Part shown: positions 34,720 through 47,150 of the stretch, one piece after another
How positions within the stretch are numbered: the stretch's first letter is position 1
Layout of the letters: each line of letters starts with the position of its first letter
Assembly: GCF_965363235.1 (NCBI RefSeq)
Contig: NC_134848.1
Coordinates: 66,034,681 to 66,098,680, forward strand
Source of the DNA: Mytilus galloprovincialis
Taxonomy: Eukaryota > Mollusca > Bivalvia > Mytilida > Mytilidae
Reading direction: 5' to 3'
Length of the DNA: 64,000 nt
Notes under the pieces: model-generated
The model's input: only the letters and a program-made list of their open reading frames with translations
Databases searched by the model: none
What the model was told of the DNA's origin: nothing
Program-made: the position numbers and the translations under genes

Positions 34720-34805
34720 AATGGGTAGTAAACTCGTCATATCGAGAAGCGTTTATCACAGTGATTTTGTCATAGTTTGGTTAAGATGAACATGGCTGTG
34801 TTAAG
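34720..34805. repeat. unassigned 85-bp repeat, inverted copy at 40143-40225
   Basis: GGTAGTAAACTCGTCATAT, GAGAAGCGTTTATCACAGTG and TTTGGTTAAGATGAACATGG match the complement of 40143-40225. No other part of either neighbourhood matches, and no gene is attached. Confidence 0.6.
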
Positions 34806-35339
34806 TTACTTGCCCGAACGATTACCTCAGTTCTATTTAAACGAGCAAATAAAAAGCAAATAAGATGTTTTAATCTTCATTGTTAATCAAACGATCTTTA
34901 TTGGAATTGTTGGTTTCAAGACACTAACGCAGAACAAGCAAACTATCGAAATTGCTGTGGTTTGGTTAAGTTATGCCATGATCGGGTGTCATGGTTTTGA
35001 TCAAGTTTGTCATGGTTTAGATCCAAATTCATAAAAATATGTGTTTCGGCACAATATTGATTGTGGGTTTAAAAACGCTTATAAGTAAACGAAGTTACAC
35101 AATTTTCCAACTAATTAAGAAGAAAAAACTCTTTTAAACCAATTGTAGATGGAGTAATTGGCAAAGCCTACAATAAACAATTTAACTGTTCGTGACTAGT
35201 CTTTGTATGAAAATCGTACAAATACGAAGGGCTTGTAAAAGAATAAGGATAAATGAGCACTCATATGATTACACATACAAATACATCATTTGATAAAGAT
35301 GAGATTGTGGTGATTCATGCAAGTCCTTCACAGCTTCAA

Positions 35340-35470
35340 TAAACATTACTTTGAGCAGCAAATCTGAGAAAGTACCTTGTTTGTATTGGGTGCATAAGCT
35401 TCATGAAATTCCATTCAAACAGCCTTATATTTTAAGTTCTGCATGTTCGACGGAAGGAGTGTTCATTAGA
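35340..35470 (+). mobile_element. Penelope-like RT N-terminal scrap
   Basis: SSKSEKVPCLYWVHKLHEIP then FKQPYILSSACSTEGVF resembles the RT entry motif VPTMYWLPKLHKTPYKYRFI of the copy at 48.7 kb. It is cut off by the inverted-repeat element at 35487. Confidence 0.55.
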
Positions 35471-35486
35471 TTGATAATCATTTTTA

Positions 35487-36971
35487 TACGCCCGTCTTAT
35501 AGACGGGACGTATTATGGTATACCGTTGTCCGTCCGTCTCCCTTTCAATTTTTATAAATTTCAGATTTTAAGTTTTGGATTAATGGGGCTTTATTCATAA
35601 AAAAGGGGGATTTTTAACACTTCGGACAATAACTCAAAAAGGCTTTCACCAATGTCCATGAAACTTTGGTGAATTGTTTATATCTATTGATGTAAGCTCC
35701 CTTTCAATTTTTATAAATTTCAGATTTTAAGTTTCGGATTGATGGGGCTTTATTCATAAAAAAGGGGGATTTTTAACACTTCGGACAATAACTCAAAAAG
35801 GCTTTCACCAATGTCCATGAAACTTTGGGGAATTGTTTATATTTATTGATGTAACAAATAATACTTAATAAAATCTGATGAAAACATAAAATTTGTAAAA
35901 TCTTTAGTTCAATTTAAAACATTAAAAAATAGGTTCCATGAATGTCATACGTTTGTACTATTATTGAATGGTTGCAAGGATGAAAGCACATTAGCAGTCC
36001 CTGCGATACTAACTGTTCCCTGAAGCATATATCATTTTATGATAACATTTTTACTATCTAAGCTATGGATAAAAATCAAATACTGTTTTTGCATATAGGA
36101 TGTTTTACTCTTGTTAAAATTGGTTGCAATTGAAATCACAAATGATACCTTAGCATTGCACCTTTTTTATAGAGTCCGGTTTCGGTGGAAGGGTTGACCG
36201 CAATAAAAAATGTTTTAAAACATAACTAGTCTACAATAGCACATAATAAGTGAACAAGTGACAAGATGAAAATCCTAACATGTGACTAAATATTCCTTAA
36301 ATGTTAAAGGGTGTCATTTTATGAAAAAATAAGGAAATCAAGTTTCCTAAACATTTATCAATATGATCATCTTGTGAATAATCTAAACAATAAAAAGGTA
36401 ATAATCATTATCCACAATATTAAGCACCATTTGAACAACTTTTGCATACATCTTTGTGTAAGTTAGTATGGATTCCTTACTGTGTTCAACAGAATCTAAC
36501 TATGAGCAATTTACCCCAAGAAAATTACCTTCTTTCAAACTACTATAAAATTTGGAAATCAGCCATAGAATTACTAAAACCCATAATCATATATCACTTT
36601 CCTTATATTGCATTGAAGACTTCTATGTTATATGCCAATGTTAATGATATTTGTTTTTTTATGCTAAATATTGAAAAGCTGAACTAGGTTTAATCATCAG
36701 TGTCTTCTTCACTGTAATTACTGTCCTCATCATCAGAAAAGTCCTCATTTTCATTCTCAGAAGAGGCCTCCTCATCATCAATGAAATCTTTATCTTCAGC
36801 ATCAATAAAATCCTTACTTTCATCACCTACTTCCTCATTTAGATCATAACATTCAGTAAAGTCACTTTCACCATCTTCACTTTCCCTCTTATATTCTTGC
36901 TGCTCCTCATTGTCATTGTAGTCTTTTTTGCCATTTTTTTTACCCCCGTCGTCTTTCAAACAACGGGCGTA
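35487..36971. mobile_element. 1.5-kb inverted-repeat (MITE-like) element
   Basis: It begins TACGCCCGTC and ends AACGGGCGTA, a 9-bp perfect terminal inverted repeat. Next to the left end CCCGTCT-TAT-AGACGGG makes a hairpin. 35555-35850 contains a direct duplication of about 135 bp (ATTTTTATAAATTTCAGATT to TTTATAT(C/T)TATTGATGTAA). A minus-strand ORF at 36690-36959 would give a very acidic 89-residue protein and is probably low-complexity. No transposase is seen. The target duplication is unclear. Confidence 0.6.
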
Positions 36972-37439
36972 TCATGCGCTAAAGCACAGCCCTTTATTTC
37001 CACAACAAAAGAGGGTTTTCAGAAATACTATGAAACACTTTACTCGCGTATCGGTACATGTATTAACCATATGTGGATTTGAAAAAAAATCTTAAAGAAC
37101 TTCTAAATAAAGCATTAATGTAAATCATCTCGATCTTTCTCTGCAATTTTTAATGATCAACCCTGTATACCATAATCCCCTATGTGTAATTTAAAAGTCA
37201 TTTAGGAAATAATTTAAATTATCAATGCTTTTCAATATAAAAATGGTCGCTCACGTAATGCATTTATTACTTTTGGATACCATACGGCATATTTTTTTCT
37301 AACACACAAATAAAACATGCTACAGAAGAGAGCAAGTGACCCGTATGCTTACTGACAATTTATTTGTTGAATTTGAGGTAGCCTTTTCACCAAATTGTCG
37401 GCATTTCCGCTATTAGGGCGAACTGTGCGGCAGCGACCT

Positions 37440-38460
37440 CTTCTTATCTTCATATGACTTGGAGTTCCTTCAGACATTTTTGAAAAACAAGAAGATCAAA
37501 GAAGCCAGATTGTTTAATTTCATATTGATATATATTGTTCGTTTAATTTACCCTCCAGACTTTTCTCATTCGATTCCATTAACATATTTCCTAGAACAAG
37601 AAATTAAAGGAACAACGTACACGGATTCCTCTGCCTCATTTTAAGACTTATATCTAGAATTTGACATGAGCGGTCATTTCATTACCAGAATGGATGACAA
37701 ACGAGACGTTTTTAGTTTTAAAATGATCAGTTTTGCCAAACTTAGAAGCAATACACAAACTTCTCCTGTATATGGCATATACATTTTCCAACTCATTCGA
37801 TATTCAAAAGCTTGCAGATGCTACTCAGACATTGTAACCATCACCAGTGTCTGAGAAGAAATATGATGTACCAGTGATATGTCAAAGAACTTCTTGTCCC
37901 TTCTCTAAACAGGTTCATTGGAAGATACCAAGACCTTGTTGGTAAATATTCCTTTTTAGCTACACAAATAGTAATTAATGATCCTAACGTATAGATTATC
38001 AGTTCTGACTTTGTTTGTCACCTTAATGACGTGTTATGGTACTTTTTATATGTCTTTGTAAATTATTACTTTAACTGTTTAGTCTATATTTAGATATATT
38101 TGTTTTATTTTTAGAGTGACCAAGATTATAACATAATGCTGTCCGCTGTACCTTTTTTTTTTGACATTTTCACCCATTATGTCTATTTGTTTTTGTTCAC
38201 ACATCGTCGTCAATTTAATGAAATTATATGCGATTGCCGTACATGTGACAGATAAATCTGGCTATAAAACCAGTTTTAAACCACCATTTTCTTTCGAAAA
38301 AATGTATGTATTAAGTTAGGAATATGACAGTTGTTCTCCATTCGTTTGATGTGTTTCAATTTTTGATTTTGCAATTTGATTAGGGACTTTCCGTTGAAAA
38401 TTTTCCTCGAAGTCCCGTATTCTTGTTATTTTGCTTTTACAATTTCAATAGTGACTGCCT
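37440..38460 (+). mobile_element. Penelope-like copy, family C (decayed RT plus tail)
   Basis: Pieces of the RT end are readable: MEFLQTFLKNKKIKEARLF (37459), MDDKRDVFSFKMISFAKL (about 37690), PVYGIYIFQLIRYSKACRCY (about 37770). Stops and shifts separate them, and the YxDD motif is lost. The tail has GGCTATAAAACCAG at 38262 and ends about 38460 with TTGTTATTTTGCTTTT. Confidence 0.65.
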
Positions 38461-39022
38461 TTTTAAACTATTTTGATCGATACAAATTACAAAAACAGAA
38501 AGCGTTGCTTCTGTTTCCCATAGATTATTTTGTCCATATGTCCATGATGGATTGTGTCAGTGATATCATGAGCGGCATCACTTATAAAATTTGTAAAGAC
38601 GTCTACTGAAATTTGCAAAACGTATCAGCTAGTCAAAAAGTAATGTTTGTTTAACATTTGTGTACTACTAAACTACATATATGTTGTTCTATTTGAACCA
38701 GTCTATTGTGAATAATAGGAGATGTGGGGATTATACGCCCATGATATAGTATCCCAACTACAAAACTAACCATATTATGTCAAGAAGATACCATTAGTCT
38801 ACAACCATCCACGAAACAAAATATTAACGCGTGACATAGACACTTAAAACTTATCTGTTGTATAAACTATTAGTAAAATTAAAATGAAAATGAAAATGAA
38901 AACAAACAAATACACACACGTTCCGAATTCAAATATATGAAAATATGACAAAAAAACACAATTTGGAATCAGAATGAATCCGATTCAATGTCAACTTTTA
39001 TCAATTATTATATCAAACGAAT

Positions 39023-40080
39023 AAAAATAATTCTGTTTTTGTAATATTGTATACATTAGTTTCCTCATTTATTATATTTTTATTTTGTCACAGCCTTGAA
39101 AAGCTTTAAGAGAGGTTTGAAGACCGTACGACGACGTATTTATGTTTATTCTACGTCATTTGGTTGATAATTATCTGACTGGTAATCAAACCGGCTATGA
39201 CTAATGCCAGGTTCAAACAGTCGGCAGGATTAAACAACAATACGCACAGTAAAAATCAATCAAAAAGAAGAAAAGATATATGAAGTGCCAATGAGACAAC
39301 TCTACATCCAAGTCACAATTTATCAAAGTAAACCATTATAGGTCAAGGTACGATCTTCAACACGGAGCCTTGGCTCACACAAAACAGCAAGTTATAAAGG
39401 GCCCCAAATAATAACTAGTGTAAATCCATTCAAACAGGAAAATCTACAGTACAAACAATGTATAATCTATATAAAAAAGTAAAAACCAGAAAATTTGTGA
39501 ACCACACCAACAGGCGTCAACTACTGAACAGCAGATTGCTGACTTAGGACAGGTGCAAACAATTGTAGCGTTTAACGGTTTTAATAGTACCAAACCTTCA
39601 CCCTTATCTAAAACAATAATTTGGTATCACAACAAAGGAAGACACACTATAAAAATCAATTGAATGACGTAGTAACAAAATGTACATAAACGGAACGAAT
39701 AAATTTACATATGATGCAAGGCAAATACAAAGTTAATAAACCCAAGGGGTGAATCATTACATGTAAAGTAAAAGTATTATACCTCTGAATATAATTTCTG
39801 TTTATTTTGATCGTTGCTCTTCTCTTATTCAGGATTATAATCACAAACCTGAACCATTTTCAACATGAAATAAAAATTGAGACGAATGAACCAAACAATG
39901 ACACCAAATTTTCTGTAATCTCAAATTAATTATGTACATTTCTTTAAAATTGATGGCTGCTTCATATCATACCAAAATATGTGATATAGCAGACAGTAAG
40001 CAAACCACTTTTCCTCATGCATTAAACTTTTAAAAATGATTCTGTTTTTTGTAATATTGTATACATTAGTTTGTTGTCAT
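39023..40080. repeat. direct repeat about 1 kb apart around a SINE-like repeat
   Basis: ATTCTG(T)nGTAATATTGTATACATTAGTTT occurs at about 39031 and about 40039. Between them 39270-39600 is a mussel repeat with AGTGCCAATGAGACAACTCT, TAGGTCAAGGTACGATCTTC and GACTTAGGACAGGTGCAAAC. No gene is recognised in 38610-40980 apart from these repeats. Confidence 0.5.
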
Positions 40081-40989
40081 TAGTTCTTTTCAACTAAGTA
40101 TTTGAATGGTTATATTTTGGCACTGTTTGTCATCAAAATCCCTTAACACAACCATGTTTATCCTAACCAAACTAAATCACTGTACTAAACGCTTCTCCAT
40201 ATGACGAGATTACTACCCGTGAATAGATATGCATGTGATGTCTCAACCTGGAAGAGATTTTGTGAAGAATACATATCACGCTAAATAATTATCATTTTCA
40301 CTTTCTGTGGTTGCCAAAATGGCATCTCTGTCATTCTAATGCTATTACCTCGTGGCCTTCACTTTGATTTATTTGAAATAAAAACAGATCAACAAGTCTT
40401 TAACAAATATGTGTGTTCAGACACACACGCTAAACGCAATGCGTACAATTGCGTTTGAATGTGTCCTTCTTAATTTTAAGTGATAACTTTACATTATAAT
40501 GAAATTGCATGATATGTAATCGTTACTATTAGGATTAATGGCTTTAAGGGTTAAAATTATCCCCCGGCCTAAAGACAATGCTTTTCTCTCAAAATATCTT
40601 TCAGGTGTCCTGTTTGAATTTGAACGAAAAACAATAATTCAGTGTATATCACTTGAAACAATTGAAATCATTGTAATTAACGAAAACAGAATAAACATCA
40701 ATTGTGAGTTCATAATATTATCATTGCAGAAATCATATATTTATTTTCAAAAAATAAACTTAACAGTCATATCTGCTTTTATTTAAAAAAAATCAAAGTT
40801 TGTGCGAGTCTTTTCCGAGTTGTCTTTATACCTATCAAAACTGTTACTATGGTGTCCTAAGTATATTTATAATCAGTTTTTATTGTTAAATGTGTGCAAA
40901 GACGCAAAGACATTAATGTTACATAGTTAAACTGAAGTTAACTGTACAGTATTGAAGGTTACTTTTTAACACTTATTCAATCTTTTTGC

Positions 40990-40990
40990 A

Positions 40991-41022
<32 letters not shown>
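40990..41022. repeat. TA microsatellite bordering the tRNA-like array (left)
   Basis: An alternating TA run ends directly at the first tRNA-like head. Confidence 0.9.
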
Positions 41023-41122
41023 GCGGATGTGGTCGAGTGGTCTAGAGCGCTGGACATGAGGCTAAGCGATTGGTGCTGTAGTGTATCAAAGGTGTGAGTT
41101 CGAATCCCGCTGAGGGACGAAC
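41023..41122 (+). other. divergent tRNA-like head of unit 0
   Basis: GATGTGGTCGAGTGGTCTAG resembles the A-box and D-arm of Leu/Ser tRNAs and GAGTTCGAATCCC contains a B-box. Acceptor and T stems do not pair properly, so it is not a functional tRNA gene. Confidence 0.6.
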
Positions 41123-41477
41123 AAAAATTTGTCAGTAGAAAATCTAACTCTAACACTGTTTGGTGTAATTTTCAGACTTATATATATAAGACGAGTTGTA
41201 TATACATTATGTACACAGCCATGTATCACCATCATTGATGGCGATCCGATGGATACATCTGTTGTAGAGTTGTCACTGACTCAGACGTACTTATAAATAT
41301 AATTATTTCCTGTGACTGTATATTACATTAATTTGTAGGATCCTTTACTATAGATAATTTAGCTGATCTGTAACAATAACATCTTCATGCCTTATATATC
41401 ATGTACTGTAGTACGCCACTAGATTAAAACTGAGGAGGAAAGGTAATACACGGCCAGCGAAAGCACTTGTTAAGAGA

Positions 41478-41580
41478 GCCCAGGTGGTCGTGTGGTCTAG
41501 CGGGACGGCTGCAGTGCAGGCGATTTGGTGTCGCGATATCACAGTAGCATGGGTTCGAATCCCGGCGAGGGTCGAACCAA
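41478..41580 (+). other. tRNA-like head of unit 1 (repeated at 41919, 42359, 42800)
   Basis: CAGGTGGTCGTGTGGTCTAG carries an A-box-like segment and ATGGGTTCGAATCCCGGCGA a perfect B-box (GGTTCGAATCC, about 41552). Spacing of about 65 bases fits internal pol III promoters of long-variable-arm tRNAs. The ends do not form an acceptor stem. Confidence 0.65.
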
Positions 41581-42959
41581 AAATTTGCGAAAGCAAATTT
41601 ACAGATCTAACATTGTTGGGTTGATGTTTAGACGAGTTGTATATACATTATGTACACAGCTATGTATCACCATCATTGATGGCGATCCGATGGATACATC
41701 TGTTGTAGAGTTGTCACTGACTCAGACGTACTTATAAATATAATTATTTTCTGTGACTGTATATTACATTAATTTGTAGGATCCTTTACTGTAGATACTT
41801 TAGCTGATCTGTAACAATAACATCTTCATGCCTTATATATCATGTACTGTAGTACGCCGCTAGATTAAAACTGACGAGGAAAGGTAACACACGGCCAGCG
41901 AAAGCTCTTTTTAAGAGAGCCCAGGTGGTCGTGTGGTCTAGCGGGACGGCTGCAGTGCAGGCGATTTGGTGTCGCGATATTACAGTAGCATGGGTTCGAA
42001 TCCCGGCGAGGGTCGAACCAAAAATTTGCGAAAGCAAATTTACAGATCTAACATTGTTGGGTTGATGTTTAGACGAGTTGTATATACATTATGTACACAG
42101 CAATGTATCACCATCATTGATGGCGATCCGATGGATACATCTGTTGTAGAGTTGTCACTGACTCAGACGTACTTATACATATAATTATTTTCTGTGACTG
42201 TATATTATATTAATTTGTAGGATCCGTTACTGTAGATACTTTAGCTGATCTGTAACAATAACATCTTCATGCCTTATATATCATATACTGTAGTAAGCCG
42301 CTAGATTAAAACTGACGAGGAAGGTAACACACGGCCAGCGAAAGCTCTTTTTAAGAGAGCCCAGCTGGTCGTGGGGTCTAGCGGGACGGCTGCAGTGCAG
42401 GCGATTTGGTGTCACGATACCACAGTAGCATGGGTTCGAATCCCGGCGATGGAAGAACCAAAAATTTGCGAAAGCAAATTTACAGATCTAACATTGTTGG
42501 GTTGATGTTTAGACGAGTTGTATATACATTATGTACACAGCCATGTATCACCATCATTGATGGCGATCCGATGGATACATCTGTTGTAGAGTTGTCACTG
42601 ACTCAGACGTACTTATAAATATAATTATTTTCTGTGACTGTATATTACATTAATTTGTAGGATCCTTTACTATATATAATTTAGCTGATCTGTAACAATA
42701 ACATCTTCATGCCTTATATATCATGTACTGTAGTACGCCGCTAGATTAAAACTGACGAGGAAAGGTAACACACGGTCCGCGAAAGCTCTTTTTAAGAGAG
42801 CCCAGGTGGTCGTGTGGTCTAGCGGGACGGCTGCAGTGCAGGCGATTTGGTGTCACGATATCACAGTAGCATGGGTTCGAATCCCGGCGAGGGAAGAACC
42901 AAAAATTTGCGAAAGCAAATTTACAGATCTAACATTGTTGGGTTGATGTTTAGACGAGT

Positions 42960-42960
<1 letters not shown>

Positions 42961-43007
<47 letters not shown>
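42961..43007. repeat. TA microsatellite bordering the tRNA-like array (right)
   Basis: About 46 bases of alternating TA truncate the fifth unit soon after GACGAGTTG. Confidence 0.9.
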
Positions 43008-43009
<2 letters not shown>

Positions 43010-43010
<1 letters not shown>

Positions 43011-44470
43011 TACATTGAATATTTTTAGTTGTGTGTTGTTTTGTGAACATTTTAATTATTTAACATTTAAGTAGGAGACCATGCCTGTTTTGTTCATAAG
43101 CAACTGGACCGGAATTAAAAAGACAAAGATTACCAAATGTAAAATGAAGCACCTGCAACTAAGGTTCGAGTTAATGTTATGTTTCTCTTACTGTAATAGT
43201 CGTAAAATCAGGAATATGTGTTTCAACATGTTTTATTAGAGAAAGAAATATATATATTTTATATGTCCCGCCTACGACCACAAAAAAAGGGATTTTTTGT
43301 CTGCGTCCGATCTTTTAATTATTAGTAATACATGCAGTTGTGGTCCAATCAACTTGAAACTCAGTTCACAATTTCCTTATGCTGTGATTATTAAATAATT
43401 TTTAAATATATACTCGATCATGGTTTTTGAAGTTGATTTAACAGTTCACGTATCACAGCAAAACATTGCAAAAGGACAATGGCACGGGTCTCATTTTGTT
43501 TATATTTAACGAAATAGTTGCCATAGAAATGACAATTATTCAACAATCCTTCAATATTTAAATGGAAACTACATATGTAAACTGATTTAATCTGAGATTT
43601 AACGGAACAATAGGAATCCTAATAACAACATGATGATATAATGAGACGGGACAGAGTGTTAGCTTGCAACACGCAATCTATGATCCCCTTAAAAGTGTTA
43701 TAAAAGTATAAAGGTTCAACCTTTGTTAACAGGAGGTAGGTGTGTTATTAGTGAATGTTGCATCAAAATTACAGATACATGTTTCCCACCAGAGTGTTTC
43801 CCACACAACCTAACGGACGTCTCACATTGCATGGATATTACTGTCGATTGGAAGAAGACCTGGGTATGTTGATTTTGTAATGAATTCATCGAAATAGATA
43901 TAGGAAGATGTGATGTGAGTGCCAATAAGACAACAGACAACTCTCCATTCAAAAAATCATCTAAATAGCTTATTCATATTTCGCCGTTTTTACAGTGTTA
44001 AGTGTTTTAAAATGTGTGGGTTTCCTCTGGTGAAATTGTAATATAAGTCTAAATAAAGTGTTAGAATTTATTTTAATTTGAGAGCATATCATTCCAAAAC
44101 ATAACCTTGCGTAGCTTAATAGTAGTATCAATGAGATAACGACCAAGTTCACCGAAAACCCGTTCGAAAACTATAAAATGTGGAGTACTTTTCCTCACAT
44201 GTAGAATATCTATACAAAACTGCAAGTGCATCTGTTCTAATCTCTGTTTTTTTTTTCGAATCCCGATATATCCCTAGAGTAAACCCCTATAGGTAAAATA
44301 AGACAATTTTTCAAATAGCTGTATATCTTCTGGAATTTCAATATTTCTTATCTTTCAATATGTGCATATAATGCTTTATTTAACTGTTCCAATATTTTTT
44401 TCTAGGTGAATAAAGAGAGCCATTATTATTAAATACAATACCTCGATAAGTTTATTAGTCTAACACATCA
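43010..44470. other. region without recognised genes
   Basis: 43256-43420 resembles an interspersed mussel repeat (TGTCCCGCCTACGACCAC). 43898-43960 matches a short repeat (GTGCCAATAAGACAACAGAC). Nothing else is supported. Confidence 0.4.
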
Positions 44471-44479
44471 ATATTTTTA

Positions 44480-46680
44480 CCATCTGTTTTAACCTTGTGC
44501 TGAAAATTACAATTTTAGTATTAACTGTGATATGTGAGTTTCCACTAATTACAATATTGCTAAAAAAATGTTCATGCATGCAGATCCTCCTCTGACTCAC
44601 ATAAAATACATGTGTCATCGGCATATAATATTATAATTATTTTTACATAACATAATTAGATTTTTTAGCATTTATCTGATATATTTTCAAGGTTTTTTTT
44701 TACATCATTGTCAAGTAAAAATGTCTCCAAATCATTCAAAAGGAGAGAAAAAGTAAGGAGGCATAAATTCTCCCCTTGTTTCACTCCCATACCACAAAAA
44801 AAAATGCTGTCATATCTTTTCCTATTCTAATACATGTCTGGATATTCTGATACATCGTGCGTATAACTCTTAATATTTTGCTTTGAATATTATACTGTAG
44901 TATCTTTTGCCACAAACCAGCTTTCCAAACTGCATCTTCTTAAATCGATGAACGAACAAAATATGTTTTAACCAAATGAAAAATATAGAAATAAGTGATT
45001 GTACAATATTATTTATTACCCATAGAAGAAAGCCCTTTTCTGAACCCAGCCTGTGCTCACATAAATAAGCATATTTTACCTGACAATTTATTTAATCTGT
45101 TATTGAGCACAACAGTAAAAGTTTTCTTAGACATGAATTGAGAGTCATACCTCTTTGAGAATTCTGGACAGATTTAAAACCCTAGTTCTTGAAAATTAAA
45201 ACCATTATTCCTTTGGTCCAGCATCCTTGTACAATACCCGTATCTAACACAATGTTAAATAAGATTACATACACATTCATCAGAGCATTTAATGTACATT
45301 ATTGGGAAATGTATTTACAAATTCGTTTCTGTTGTTGTCGTTCAACTTGATTGGAGTAGAGTATTGTGATGTATCATGTGTAATTTAATAATGTGGCAAT
45401 ACTGATTTAAAAAAAATGTGTATTGTATTGTGAACGTCAGAAAAACTGGTGCAAAAAGTATTTCAAATTCATCTACTAAAGAGAACAGTTTGGATAATAA
45501 AATGAAATAACCAATAACACTAACATTTTTACATGTAGTACGTCCAATACTTATATCAGAACCAAGCTATATAAACATTAGGTGTTTTACACATATCTAA
45601 CAGTTTATGATCATAATAGTTGATATTACAATGACACCCTGATGTTCGAGATAATGGTATATTTTGAAGCTTTAATTGTTCAAAGTCTAACATTTATGTC
45701 AAAATTAAATAGTCAACTTTTAACTCAAAACAATGACTCATTAGGAACAATTTAATCATCTTGGGTTTCAGTTCTTGCATTAAAATCTCAAATAAAGAGA
45801 CAAACAAATAAGATTTTTCAGCAAATGTCAATAATTAATTTTGAATTTCTTCAAATGCATCAGTTTTTACATATTTATAGTTTTCCAGTGATAAATAAAC
45901 AACACCAAATAAAACATCGTTTGCACAGTCCTTTAGTAAACATTTTTGAAATTTGAACCACTGAACATATCGACTTTCACTTTCTTTAAAACTGATGTTA
46001 TTGTTCAAAATATTTTTTTATATGATTACTATTCCACCTAACTTTTAAGTTGCACTCTTTCTATTCTTTGTAACATATAAAAAACTGTGTTGGAGATCTA
46101 TATCTTATCATATAATTTCATAACTAATACATTATATGTTTGAAAGATATTTGAAAAATTCAGTAAATTTTATTTTAGACTATAAACCACATACCATAAG
46201 ATATTAAACCTTCAGTCCAGATAAAATTGATTAAATAAAATATTGTTCCGTTCCCTTTGTCCTCTTGTACGCCCGTGCCTATTGTCATGTGCTATTTAAA
46301 GGTACATATTTCGGAGGGCGTTGGTAATATGGTGGATGTTGAGGTTCATGTTCAGTTGGTGGTTGTTGGGGTACTTGTTGATGAGGGATAATATGTGACA
46401 TAAATTGACGCCTTCTGTCGATAAACAATTTAGCCTCTTCTAAGACTGTTTCATGTCCCTTTCACGAGCGTCTTTCGGAATTAGGATAAGTTCAAGCTTC
46501 CTTTCTATTGTTTCAACTGGAAACTATCCATATACAAAGTATTCAGATTTTTGTTTTAGTAAGTTTTGATTTGCCTCCAAAACTCTATTTCTGTCTGTTC
46601 TTTCAAATTTTGCAATAAAACTGCTTGGACCTTTGTCCTCTTTGGGCCTAAGTCTGTGCATAACATGAAAAAGCAAAATA
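44480..46680 (-). pseudogene. decayed LINE with ORF1 and reverse transcriptase remnants
   Basis: On the minus strand the upstream part (about 46670-46270) reads MHRLRPKEDKGPSSFIAKFE, RTDRNRVLEANQNLLKQKSE and later PVETIERKLELILIPKD, typical of the end of a LINE ORF1 RNA-binding protein, with stops. Farther down, GVKQGENLCLLTFSLLLNDL (about 44790) and ILYADDTCILCESEEDL (about 44610) are RT palm motifs; YADD is the catalytic box. The middle is too mutated to read continuously. Motifs resemble LINE rather than Penelope-like RTs. It is an old inactive copy. Confidence 0.65.
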
Positions 46681-46806
46681 TTTCATGATTATTTGATTAT
46701 TTGATCATCTAGGACTGTACGTTTGATTATTTGATTATCTTGTGTTTAAAAAAGTATTACTGATTATGATATTATATTGGAAAAATATTTCTGAATATGT
46801 GATTAC

Positions 46807-47150
46807 TTGGACATCCCGATGAATGCGATATCAAAACTCCGTATTCATCAACAAGACATTCTCCTTAGTAAAGACGTTACCGTTAATATAACAAACGTTA
46901 TCCGCGGGGAGAAAATACCGCGTGTATCGATATACAATCGTTTCTTGATTCCTTTTATTGTATATTTAAATTTAAAACGACGAGAATGGAAGTATTTACT
47001 CCAGAGGTGGACGAAGCACAATACTCTTGGTATTCTAGGAAAACATACAATCGAATGGTCTTCCCTTGTTATGTAAGGACTCTGATATCCTGAGGATCAG
47101 CAAGGATATGTTATATTTTTGGTGAAAACCTAAAGAACTCCTCGGATTCA
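46807..47150 (+). pseudogene. TIR-domain pseudogene related to the downstream Toll-like receptor
   Basis: The reading KLRIHQQDILLSKDVTVNIT with NVIRGEKIPRVSIYNRFLIP follows, residue for residue in most places, the TIR core of the intact receptor at about 57150-57400. The BB-loop Pro-Gly is lost and the frame ends at 47076. Nucleotide similarity continues beyond it (GATCAGCAAGGATATGTTAT). Domain start, TM and LRRs are absent. Upstream is a GATTATTT-type simple repeat (46688-46800). Confidence 0.85.

Larger units (their letters stand above)
41023..42960 (+). repeat. tandem array of ~441-bp units headed by tRNA-like sequences
   Basis: Unit starts are 41023, 41478, 41919, 42359 and 42800 (steps 455, 441, 440, 441); the last is cut at about 42960 by a TA microsatellite. 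Each unit has a tRNA-like head of about 100 bases, a spacer with CCATCATTGATGGCGATCCG, and an AT-rich part. Units 1-4 continue from the head into the perfect hairpin AAATTTGC-GAAA-GCAAATTT. Unit ends read GCTCTTTTTAAGAGAGC, so a T run stands just before the next head. Copies are nearly identical, whereas the first head is clearly divergent. Small ORFs here recur because the unit repeats and are not evidence of coding. Confidence 0.92.

Noticed and set aside
36690..36959. Acidic 89-codon minus ORF
   Set aside because: Low-complexity Asp/Glu/Ser codons inside a MITE-like element; no domain visible.
41399..42618. Repeated 65-72 codon ORFs on both strands in the tRNA-like array
   Set aside because: They recur only because the 441-bp unit repeats, and they run through tRNA-like sequence and hairpins.
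41023..42960. Functional tRNA genes or a CRISPR-like array
   Set aside because: Acceptor and T stems do not pair, and the unit length and internal structure do not fit repeat-spacer organisation; the DNA is animal.
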